Shown here in pieces: positions 36,662 through 43,834 of a DNA stretch of 64,000 nucleotides. Made by a program: the position numbers and the translations under genes. The stretch's first letter is position 1. Each line of letters begins with the position of its first letter. Under the pieces are notes generated by a model. That model made no database searches and was not told the origin of the DNA. It saw nothing but the letters and a program-made list of their open reading frames with translations. This stretch comes from Trebonia sp963774945 (GTDB taxonomy: Bacteria > Actinomycetota > Actinomycetes > Streptosporangiales > Streptosporangiaceae), in assembly GCA_963774945.1 (NCBI GenBank), contig CAVZHA010000002.1:437180-501179 (forward strand). Reading direction: 5' to 3'.

Positions 36662-36900
36662 TCAACTGGCAAACGGGCGCTTCCGAGTACGAGCAGAGGC
36701 GAGGGCGCAGGCCCGCTTGCCAGGTCCAACCTAGCGGCTGTGGCTCAGCTCGGTTGGGCACTTAGCTCCCCTGCGGGCAACGGTTGTGACGATCCCGCGA
36801 TTCCACACCGCAGTCCCAGCCCGATGTCGCGCGGGCGCGGACTGCCCGCAGGGGCTAGGCGGGGACGGTGAGCCGAAAGCCCCCGGAGGCTCACCGTCCC
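36662..36900 (+). ncRNA. Candidate structured RNA or 5' leader
   Basis: Between the shared upstream element and a terminator-like hairpin there is no credible protein. Two arms 63 bases apart pair well: TAGCTCCCCTGCGGGCA (36763-36779) with TGCCCGCAGGGGCTA (36843-36857), 15 base pairs with a bulge. The interior could fold further. This could be a small RNA, an attenuator leader for the DUF397 gene at 36953, or the scar of a lost HATPase gene. Evidence is structural only. Confidence 0.35.
36861..36900 (+). terminator. Hairpin, near copy of the HATPase terminator
   Basis: GGGGACGGTGAGCC and GGCTCACCGTCCC surround a 13-base loop GAAAGCCCCCGGA. It matches the hairpin at 25921-25961 in stem, loop length and loop core. 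It ends 52 bp before the second DUF397 gene. Confidence 0.75.
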
Positions 36901-36952
36901 GGCCGCGGCACTGCGAGAAACGCAGCGGAACTCATGTCAGCGAAGGGACATC

Positions 36953-37195
36953 GTGGGAACCCCAATGGTGGGAAGCCGCCCCGTACGGGCTACGAAGATT
37001 GACACCTGGATCAAAAGCTCACTGAGCTTTGCCAACGGCAACTGCGTCGAGGTGGCGGACCTGCGCGGAGGCGAGATCGGCGTCCGTAACAGCAGAGACT
37101 CGGCCGGACCGGTCCTGCGCTTCACGCCGGACGAGTGGCACGCCTTCATCGGCGGCGTCAGGAACGGGGAGTTCGACGGCTTCGGCCTGAACTGA
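36953..37195 (+). CDS. DUF397 protein (copy 2)
   Basis: 80 residues, GTG start behind GAAGGGA. IKSSLSFANGNCVEVADL, IGVRNSRDSAGPVLRFTPDE and WHAFIGGVRNGEFDGF are almost the same as copy 1; only the N-terminal ~18 residues (MGTPMVGSRPVRATKID) differ. No XRE gene sits directly next to it, so it probably shares the regulator at 34970 or serves another one elsewhere. Confidence 0.92.
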   Translation: MGTPMVGSRPVRATKIDTWIKSSLSFANGNCVEVADLRGGEIGVRNSRDSAGPVLRFTPDEWHAFIGGVRNGEFDGFGLN

Positions 37196-37205
37196 CCTTC
37201 GGGTC

Positions 37206-37260
37206 GCGCCGAGGGCGCGCCGGACCGGGAGCTCAGGCCTGGCCCGGCGCGCCCTCGCGC
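37206..37260. terminator. Bidirectional hairpin between DUF397 and thioredoxin genes
   Basis: GCGCCGAGGGCGCGCCGG and CCGGCGCGCCCTCGCGC pair with one bulge. The stem overlaps the last codons of the convergent thioredoxin gene (the EGAPGQA tail) and could stop transcription from both sides. Confidence 0.65.
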
Positions 37261-37616
37261 TGCTGCACGGCGAGCTGGGCGCGGACATCGTCCATGTCGA
37301 GGCCCTTGACGGCCTCAATGAGCTTCTCAAGCGATGCGGCGGGAAGGGCGCCGGCCTGGGAAAACACAAGCACACCGTCCCTGAACGCCATCAGCGTGGG
37401 GATCGAGGTGATGTTCGCGGCGCCCGCGAGCCCCTGCTGGTCTTCGGTGTCGATCTTGCCGAACGTGATTTCGGTGTGGGTCTCGCTGGCGGCCTCGAAG
37501 ACCGGGCCGAACATGCGGCAGGGCCCGCACCAGGAAGCCCACCAGTCGACGAGCGTGATGCCCTCCTTGGTGACGACCTCTTCGAACGTCTCCTCGGTCA
37601 GTGCGACGGTGCTCAT
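37233..37616 (-). CDS. Thioredoxin
   Basis: 127 residues. The active site WASWCGPCRMFGPVFE is canonical, with the cis-Pro region ITSIPTLMAFRDG. The C-terminus extends ~15 residues beyond the fold (VRAQLAVQQREGAPGQA). Cytoplasmic; no signal peptide. The start at MSTVALTEE is behind AAGGAGCGAAG. The upstream leader contains a strongly G-rich repeat on the coding strand (37707-37755). Confidence 0.93.
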   Translation of the reverse strand: MSTVALTEETFEEVVTKEGITLVDWWASWCGPCRMFGPVFEAASETHTEITFGKIDTEDQQGLAGAANITSIPTLMAFRDGVLVFSQAGALPAASLEKLIEAVKGLDMDDVRAQLAVQQREGAPGQA

Positions 37617-37706
37617 CTTCGCTCCTTCAGCGGTTCTGGGGGACAAGCGCGTACGATCCGTATAACGCATGCGGCCAGCGCTCATTCCCCGCGCTCTTTT
37701 CCTCTT

Positions 37707-37755
37707 CCCGCCCTCCCTCCCTCCTCCCGCCCTCCCTCCCTCCTCCCGCCCTCCT
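37707..37755. repeat. 19-bp tandem repeat with G-quadruplex potential
   Basis: The unit CCCGCCCTCCCTCCCTCCT is present twice in full and once in part. Read on the minus strand it gives many closely spaced GGG runs, so the RNA-like (thioredoxin-sense) strand could form G-quadruplexes. It lies ~90-140 bp upstream of the thioredoxin start. Confidence 0.8.
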
Positions 37756-37834
37756 CAGCCCGCCGGCAGCGGCGCGCTTTGGCTCGCGGGTCGGCCGCCA
37801 GTGGGCTCGGATCGGGCTTTCCGGGCGAAGCAAC

Positions 37835-37875
37835 GGTCCGTTCGGGGGAAAATCTTTTGAATTTTCGAACGGTCC
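37835..37875. repeat. Palindrome family 1, complete copy
   Basis: GGTCCGTTCG and CGAACGGTCC are exact arms around GGGGAAAATCTTTTGAATTTT. It begins just past the stop of the ABATE gene and points to the thioredoxin leader. Confidence 0.85.
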
Positions 37876-37881
37876 CTGGTT

Positions 37882-38304
37882 CTACCCCAGCGCTCCGGCT
37901 ACCGCGATGGCGATGGCGGCCACCAGGTTGGAGTACACCGCGCGGGCGGAGCTCGCGAGCCCGGCGGTGCCGTCCGGCTCGACCGTGACGACCAGCCGCC
38001 CGTCGGCCAGCGCCCTGGTCAGCCGGGCGCCGGCGTCGGCGTCCGGCCGCCCGGCGGAGCGCGCCGCGAGGACGTCGCGCAGTGCGTCGCGCAGCCGGAG
38101 CAGGGCCCCGTGTTCCGAGCCGCTCAGCGTCGCGTCGTCGGGCGGGAGCAGGCCCGCCGCGCGGAGCCAGCCGGCCGCCTCGTCGCGGGTGGCCAGTGGA
38201 TCCGCGCTGGCGCGGGCGGTGTCGGCGAGCGACGAGATCAGGTTCAGCGCGTCGGCGGCGGACGGGCGTCCGGCGGACGTGGCGGAGCGATCGGGGACGG
38301 TCAC
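37882..38304 (-). CDS. ABATE-domain protein lacking the CGNR zinc finger
   Basis: 140 residues. The sequence follows the ABATE (stress-induced regulator) domain: ALNLISSLADTARASADPLA, DEAAGWLRAAGLLPPD, LRLRDALRDVLAARS. Normal members are ~180-200 residues and end in a CGNR zinc finger with CxxC...CGNR; here the frame stops right after the domain, and a dispersed palindrome lies beyond. Either the C-terminus was lost or the protein works without it. It follows the Tat-DyP gene by 52 bp on the same strand. Confidence 0.7.
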   Translation of the reverse strand: MTVPDRSATSAGRPSAADALNLISSLADTARASADPLATRDEAAGWLRAAGLLPPDDATLSGSEHGALLRLRDALRDVLAARSAGRPDADAGARLTRALADGRLVVTVEPDGTAGLASSARAVYSNLVAAIAIAVAGALG

Positions 38305-38356
38305 TCTCCGATCGTAACGACCTAATGCGGGCGGCGCTGCCGCAGAGGAAACGATT

Positions 38357-39681
38357 TCAGGCCGCCGTCGGGCCCGCGAGCGCGCGGGCCCGGTCGGGCA
38401 GCAGCGGGAACGACCGATCGGCGCGGGCGGGCAGCAGGTAGTTGCCGCGTTTGGTGACGAAGATGAACTCGTTGATGCCGTTGTTGACGGTGTCCGTGAT
38501 CGACGGGTTCCGCAGCTGCGCGCTGCTGGCGTTCATCGCTGTCCTGGTGGTGACGAAGTCCTCGATGGTGCGCTGGAGGGCGACGAAGTGCAGCCCCGCC
38601 TCGCCGCCGTCGGTGCTGTCGAAGTCCCGGCGCAAGATGATCGGCCTGCCCTTCCTGCGGGCGGTGGCCGACGTCTGGGCGTGCCCGATCACGCCGTACC
38701 GGCTGATCGCCTGGCCGAGCAGGTCTGGGTCGCTCCCGGCGTCGGTGGTGAAGTGGTTCACCTGCTCCTGGGTGACCTGCGGGGCGTACATGCGGGCAAC
38801 CCGCTCCTGCTGAGACAGCTGCGCGTACCAGGTGTCCAGCCGCAGCCGCAGGTAGCTCGCGTGCATGGTGGTGCCGTCGGCGAACGGGCCGTCGGGGATC
38901 GTCACATCGTCCTCGGTCGCCTGGTTCCGCTTCAGGGCCGACTTGAACCCCATGAACAGCGGCGCGTCGCCCGGGACAGGCTGGCCGGCCGGGATGCCGC
39001 CGGTATTCTGCCGCTCGGCGGGCAGGCCGGTGCCGACGAACCCGGTCCGCGTCTCCCGCCACCGCAGCGCGGCCGAGATGTCGAGCGCCTCGGCCGCGTC
39101 GGTGTAGTGCGGGACGGGAGCGCCGCCGGTAAGCGCGGCCTCGACCGCCGCCAGCCGCGTTTCGTTGTCGGAGGCGATATGCAGGCAGAGGTGGTAGTCG
39201 TCAATCGCGGGCTGCTCGAAGTCCGACAGCGCCCTGGCCGACGGGAGCGGCGGTGCGACCCGGAGCACGTCGCTGAAGTAGGCCGGCCCCCAGCCCGCGG
39301 TGAACAGCAGTCCCGACGGCCCCCACGGAAAGGTCCGCTCGAGTGTGCGCAGCGCCGCCTCGAGCAGCCGCGCGTAGGCCGGGGTGGGGGTGCCGATGAC
39401 GTCGAAGAACAGCAGCCGGTCGAACTGCGGCGGTATCAAGTCGCCCTGCCTGTCGACCGCGAGGTACGCGGTCCACGCGTGCTGTCGGCCGGGCAGGCCG
39501 GCCGACTGCGCGGGCAGCGCGACGTCGGGCACGCGGGGCGCGGCCGGCCCGGCGGCGGGCCGGCCGCCAGCGCGCGGTCGATTCCGACCCCGGCGCCGAC
39601 CGCCGTGCCGGCGCCGACGGCGGTGCCGGCCTCGAGCAGGAACCGGCGCCTGGTCAGCCACGCGGGCCTAGGGGTAACCAT
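38357..39681 (-). CDS. Tat-exported DyP-type peroxidase-like protein
   Basis: About 440 residues with one indel near 39550. The N-terminus has a twin-arginine signal (LTRRRFLLEAGTAVGAG). Later blocks FMGFKSALKRNQATEDDVTI, HFVALQRTIEDFVTTRT and NEFIFVTKRGNYLLPAR match the extracellular DyP-like peroxidase family, distantly related to EfeB. The conserved heme-ligand His cannot be assigned with certainty by eye. It is the third gene of a leftward operon with an SCO fusion and a P19-like lipoprotein, which suggests a role in extracytoplasmic iron or copper handling. Confidence 0.78.
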
Positions 39682-39693
39682 CGGCGCTCCCGG

Positions 39694-40380
39694 TTATGTC
39701 GTTTGCTTCCAGTGGAACGTGAAGTTGACCCGGTGCGGCGTCAGCCACACGTCCTGGTACTCCACGTGGCGGGCCGACACCGGCGGCGAGACCAGCAGCG
39801 ACAGGTGATACGTGCCCGACCCGGGCAGCACGACGTTGTTGCCGTAGTGCGGACCCATGTACCGCGAGATCATCGGCCACAGGCTCTCGTCGAGGTCGGT
39901 CTTCGAGCCGGCCGTGATCGTCGCCCAGACGCTGGCGTACGGGATCACCACCCCGGTCTGGGCGTCGTTGAGCAGCACCATCAGGTGGAAGCTGACGTTC
40001 TTGGGCGGCTTCACCTCCTGCATGCTGGTGCCGTTGTAGATCAGGAACGGCACCGCCGTCATCGCCTCCGCCGTGACCTTCATGCCCTGCCAGTCGGCCG
40101 TGCCGAGGACCTGGGCAGGAATCGGGTTGACGCCCCCGGCCGACGCGGCCGCCTCAGCGGCGGCGGCCTCGGCCGAGCTCGTCGGGCAGGCGGGCATGGT
40201 CATGCCGGGCATGCTGCCGCAACTGGCCATCGGGCTGGCCGACGAGCCGGGCGGGCCGGCGGCCGAGCCGGTGGTGGCCGCGCTGGCGCCGCACCCGGCG
40301 GCGAGCAGGGCGGCCAGGGCGGCCGCGGCGATCGGGGCGGCCCGCCGGAGCGGGCGGCGGAATCGGCTAGGCGTGGGCAT
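39694..40380 (-). CDS. P19/Tp34-like metal-binding lipoprotein
   Basis: 228 residues. The lipobox LLAAGC directs lipidation. A Met/Cys-rich segment (ASCGSMPGMTMPACP) follows. The core FHLMVLLNDAQTGVVIPYAS, MGPHYGNNVVLPGSGTYHLS and HRVNFTFHWK matches the periplasmic iron-binding protein family of P19/FtrA/Tp34, which bind Cu and Fe and take part in ferrous iron uptake. It is separated from the SCO fusion by 64 bp and from the DyP gene by 12 bp. Iron transport permeases of the Ftr type are not found nearby. Confidence 0.83.
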   Translation of the reverse strand: MPTPSRFRRPLRRAAPIAAAALAALLAAGCGASAATTGSAAGPPGSSASPMASCGSMPGMTMPACPTSSAEAAAAEAAASAGGVNPIPAQVLGTADWQGMKVTAEAMTAVPFLIYNGTSMQEVKPPKNVSFHLMVLLNDAQTGVVIPYASVWATITAGSKTDLDESLWPMISRYMGPHYGNNVVLPGSGTYHLSLLVSPPVSARHVEYQDVWLTPHRVNFTFHWKQTT

Positions 40381-40444
40381 CTGAGTTCCTCTCGGCTGCG
40401 CGTTGCGCTGCTTCGCTTGCGGCGGTGCTGGCGGGTGCTGGCGG

Positions 40445-42490
40445 CTAGCCGGCCGTCGGCTGCGCGCGGGCGAGCGCCGCCCGCACGTGCCGGTCGAGGC
40501 TGGCGGTGCTGAGCCAGCCGGAGGTGGAGACCTCCCACGTCCAGATCGGCTTTCCCGACCGGGAGGCGAGCACGAACCACGGCTCGCCCTGTACTCCGTA
40601 GCCGTCCGCGATCTGTCCGCCGCCGTCGATTCCGACCGGGTACGCGAGCGGGTGCGTCAGGGTGGCCAGGAAGTTCGGCAGGGCCGAGGCCGTCGGCTCG
40701 ACGCTGCCCTCGTCGATCGCGGTGAGGGCCGGGAGGTGGTCTGCGGTCGAGCCCGACTGGTAGGCGTTGAGCGCGTCGAGCTGCCCGCCGAGGCTGGTGA
40801 TCTCCTGGTCCCAGGTCGCGAAGAACAGGTACAGCCGGGCCTGGTTCTGCTCGCCCGGCTGGCCGGGCCCGAGGCCGACGTAGCCGCCGCCTGCCCCCGG
40901 AACGGTGGTCGCAGCGGCCGGGCCGGTGGTGGCAACCTGGTCATAGGACAGGTGCGAGTGCACCGCCGGATGGCTCGGCAGCAGGCTGGACACCTCGTTG
41001 GCGAGCAGCTGCCCCAGCTGCGGCACGGCCGAGTAGGCGAGCTGGGCGAGGTACAGCTTGGCCAGCCGACCCTGCTGATTGATCACGAAGATCGCGGGCT
41101 CGTGGTCGATCTGCTTCTGGCTGACGGTGACGCCGACGCTGTAGTCCTTCCACACCGTCTGCAGCTGCGACAGCGACCCGGTGAGGTACCGCCACTGGTA
41201 CAGCATCCCGTGCACCTGCGAGTAGGACAGCACGTCGTCGATCGACGTCGCCTTCGGGTTGGCCTCGATGCCGACCAGCTCAACCTGGCTGGCGGCCGCG
41301 CCCAGCATCGCCTTGGCGTCGGTCATCGCGACGGTGGTCAGCGGGCAGACGGTGGTGCACTCGGAGTCGTTGAACGCGAGGATCACGACCTTGCCCCGGT
41401 AGGAGCCGAGCGACACCGGCTGGCCGAACTGGTCGGTCAGGGTGAAGCCGGGCGCGACGGTGGACAGGGGCGTCCCCGGGTCGAGGCTGGGGTTGCCTGC
41501 CAGGCCCGCGTCCGCCGATGCGCTGCCGCTCGGCGCCGCGCCGGCCGACGGCGTGAGCACCGTGTGCACGGCGATCAGGGCGACTGCGATCGCGACGATG
41601 CCGCCCGCCAGCCAGCTGCCGGGGATAGCAAGCCGGTTCCGCCGCCCGCTCCGCTTCCTCCATCGAGTCAGCCATCGTCGCGGTGCCCTCGACGCTCGGG
41701 TCAGGCCAGGCGCCGCCGGGAGCCGAAGCCCGGCGCGCCGGGCGAGCCAGCCGCCAACGGCGATCGCGGCCAGCGCCGCCGTCGCGATGACGGCGATGAG
41801 CCAGCCGGAGAGACCGGATACCGGGGCCGCCGCCTGTTGGCCGCCGGATGGTGACGGCTGGCCGGCCGCATCGCTGCCGGCCGCACCGTTGGCGCTGCCG
41901 ATGGTGCCGGTGCCGGTGCCGCCGCCGCCCGTGGTTCCGGCGGCCTGGCCGGCGGCGGGCGCGGCGAGCCGGACGCCCGAGGCGGCGGCGAGCGCCCGCA
42001 CGGCCGCCTCGGCCGAGGCGGCCAGGCCGGTGCCGCCGGGCTCGACCCTGATCTTGCCGAGCACCTGATAGGCGGCGCCGGCCGAGTGCCCCTGCCAGCT
42101 GAAGCCGAACCCGTCGGGCATCACCACCAGCAGCCGCTGCGAATAGGCGAGGGAGAGCTCGATGCCGAGGAAGCTGGCGTAGCTGACGGGCTTCCGCCAC
42201 AGCTGGGTGATCGCCCCGAGGTCGGCCGGCGTGGCGACGATCGCCACCCGGATCGTGAAGCCGTCGCGCGACGCGGAGCCGAGCAGGCCCCCGAGTTCCA
42301 GCTGCTGCGCGATCGATACGTTCGAGTCGGCCGCCACGAACAGGTTCTGGTACACGAGCACGTCGCTGCCCGGATCGCCGTCGGCGCGGGCGGCGGGGGA
42401 GAGCGCGCCGAGCGCGCAGCAGGCGAGCACGGCCAGCGCGATGGCCGAGACGGCGCGGGAAACCATCTCGCGGAAAGCGTCGCGTCTCAT
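40445..42490 (-). CDS. Three-part SCO1/thioredoxin-fold membrane protein
   Basis: 681 residues, intact frame. Residues 1-36 are a signal peptide; ~40-180 form an extracytoplasmic domain I do not recognise (LVYQNLFVAADSNVSI, LLVVMPDGFGFSWQG), possibly TPM-like. Gly/Ser-rich linker, membrane segments at ~230-250 and ~293-312 follow. Residues ~345-495 are an SCO1/SenC domain with copper ligands C378, C382 (SECTTVCPLTT) and H463 (DHEPAIFVIN). The last ~180 residues look like a second thioredoxin fold without CxxC. SCO proteins deliver copper to oxidases. It heads the operon that continues with the P19-like lipoprotein. Confidence 0.82.
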   Translation of the reverse strand: MRRDAFREMVSRAVSAIALAVLACCALGALSPAARADGDPGSDVLVYQNLFVAADSNVSIAQQLELGGLLGSASRDGFTIRVAIVATPADLGAITQLWRKPVSYASFLGIELSLAYSQRLLVVMPDGFGFSWQGHSAGAAYQVLGKIRVEPGGTGLAASAEAAVRALAAASGVRLAAPAAGQAAGTTGGGGTGTGTIGSANGAAGSDAAGQPSPSGGQQAAAPVSGLSGWLIAVIATAALAAIAVGGWLARRAGLRLPAAPGLTRASRAPRRWLTRWRKRSGRRNRLAIPGSWLAGGIVAIAVALIAVHTVLTPSAGAAPSGSASADAGLAGNPSLDPGTPLSTVAPGFTLTDQFGQPVSLGSYRGKVVILAFNDSECTTVCPLTTVAMTDAKAMLGAAASQVELVGIEANPKATSIDDVLSYSQVHGMLYQWRYLTGSLSQLQTVWKDYSVGVTVSQKQIDHEPAIFVINQQGRLAKLYLAQLAYSAVPQLGQLLANEVSSLLPSHPAVHSHLSYDQVATTGPAAATTVPGAGGGYVGLGPGQPGEQNQARLYLFFATWDQEITSLGGQLDALNAYQSGSTADHLPALTAIDEGSVEPTASALPNFLATLTHPLAYPVGIDGGGQIADGYGVQGEPWFVLASRSGKPIWTWEVSTSGWLSTASLDRHVRAALARAQPTAG

Positions 42491-42567
42491 GTCGTATAAG
42501 TGCTGTGCGAGACGGCCGGAGTTCCCGCCGCCTTCACCCTGTTCGCGAATTCACGTAAGGTCAGGCT

Positions 42568-43131
42568 GTGGAACGCGTCACGCCGCCGGGCGGCTGGTCA
42601 ACGGGCCTGGCCGAACCTGAGGCGCGATCCGTCCAGGAAATCTTCGAGCGGGGGCGCCGGGTCACCTATACCTGGTTCGATCCCCCGTTCCGGCCGGAAC
42701 CGCCGCACTCCACTCAGGCCTACGGGATCTGCTTCACCGAGGCCGGGATGATCGTCCTCGGCGGCGGCGAATTCGATGGCACGCGGTACCTGAACCTGCT
42801 CGGCGGCGGGGTCGAGCCCGGCGAAACGCTGGAGGACTGCCTGGTCCGCGAGGTGATGGAGGAGGGCTGCGCCCGCGTTGTCGAGAGCCGTTACATCGGC
42901 TGCCAGCGGGTTGACGATCCTGACCACCCGACCGGGCCCTGGCGCTACTACCAGACCCGCTTCTGGGCCAGGGTCGAGCTCCTGCGCTGGGATCCGCGGC
43001 ACGAGATCGACGAGCGCCAGCTGGTCCGCCCGGACGACTTTCTCCCTACCCTGAGCTGGGGCACCGCGCCAACCGCGGCCCTCATCCTGGCGGCGGGCCG
43101 CACGATCGAGGCCGAACGCGCACTCCGGTGA
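42568..43131 (+). CDS. NUDIX hydrolase
   Basis: 187 residues, GTG start. The NUDIX box is complete: GGGVEPGETLEDCLVREVME EG-type sequence at residues ~87-110, with REVMEEG. The flanking YGICFTEAGMIVLGGG strand is typical. Substrate unknown (nucleoside diphosphate derivatives). It is divergent from the SCO operon with an 80-bp gap. Confidence 0.9.
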   Translation: MERVTPPGGWSTGLAEPEARSVQEIFERGRRVTYTWFDPPFRPEPPHSTQAYGICFTEAGMIVLGGGEFDGTRYLNLLGGGVEPGETLEDCLVREVMEEGCARVVESRYIGCQRVDDPDHPTGPWRYYQTRFWARVELLRWDPRHEIDERQLVRPDDFLPTLSWGTAPTAALILAAGRTIEAERALR

Positions 43132-43198
43132 CAGCCCGCCGGGCGCGGCGACGATCCCTCGCCGGGGACGCGCGATAACCGGCTCGTAAGATCGGTCT

Positions 43199-43834
43199 GT
43201 GCCCGGGCTGGCTGGGCGCGTTGCGCGCGCCGCACGTATCGCGGTCCTGCCGATGGCGGCGGCGGCCGTCGCGGCGGCCTGCGCGTCGCCGCCGCCGGCT
43301 GCCCGGCCCCCCGACACCGCGTCGATCCCGAGGGCGCTGCTGAGCGAGGCGCGGCCGATCGGCACCGGCCCGCGCTTCACGCTGAGCGCCAGCGGCCCGG
43401 TCGCGGGGTCGTGCCGGCCATCGCCCGGCCCCCGCGACGGCGTGCACGTCGAGGTGTTCGCGGCCGACCGGGTGCTGCTGCTGCCCGCCGGGATCGGCGC
43501 GCGGCGTCCCTGGCGCACGCTCGACGGGCGGGTCACCAACGCCCGCTGCTACGGCGCGCTGGCGACGCTCGACCCAACCGGGCTGGTGCTCGTCCGCCCC
43601 GGTTCCCGGCTCACGCTGGCGGACCTGTTCCGCGCCTGGGGCGAGCCGCTGTCCCGCACCCGGCTCGCGTCATTCGCGGCGCCGACCGGAACCCAGGTGG
43701 CGGTGTACGTCGACGGACGGCCCTGGCCCGGCGAGCCGGCCGCCGTCCCGCTCCGCAGGCACGCCGAGATCGTCCTCGAGGTCGGACCGCACGTCCCGCC
43801 GCACTCGTCCTACGCCTTCCCGCCCGGCACCTGA
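43199..43834 (+). CDS. Conserved actinobacterial lipoprotein of unknown function
   Basis: 211 residues. VLPMAAAAVAAACASPPPA is a signal peptide with a lipobox-like ending. The core carries VHVEVFAADRVLLLPAGIG, RCYGALATLDPTGLVLVRPG, LTLADLFRAWGEPLS and a tail with VAVYVDGRPWPG, then VGPHVPPHSSYAFPPGT. Proteins with this order of blocks occur widely in actinobacteria without known function; the usual HTHD-like ion-binding residues are changed here (RCYGAL). Its 3' end overlaps the convergent MFS gene by 25 bp. Confidence 0.7.
   Translation: MPGLAGRVARAARIAVLPMAAAAVAAACASPPPAARPPDTASIPRALLSEARPIGTGPRFTLSASGPVAGSCRPSPGPRDGVHVEVFAADRVLLLPAGIGARRPWRTLDGRVTNARCYGALATLDPTGLVLVRPGSRLTLADLFRAWGEPLSRTRLASFAAPTGTQVAVYVDGRPWPGEPAAVPLRRHAEIVLEVGPHVPPHSSYAFPPGT

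Noticed and set aside
36730..36800. tRNA-like A box (TGGCTCAGCTCGGTTGGGC)
   Set aside because: No matching anticodon arm, T arm or acceptor stem could be paired on either strand, so this is not a tRNA; it lies within the candidate structured segment instead.
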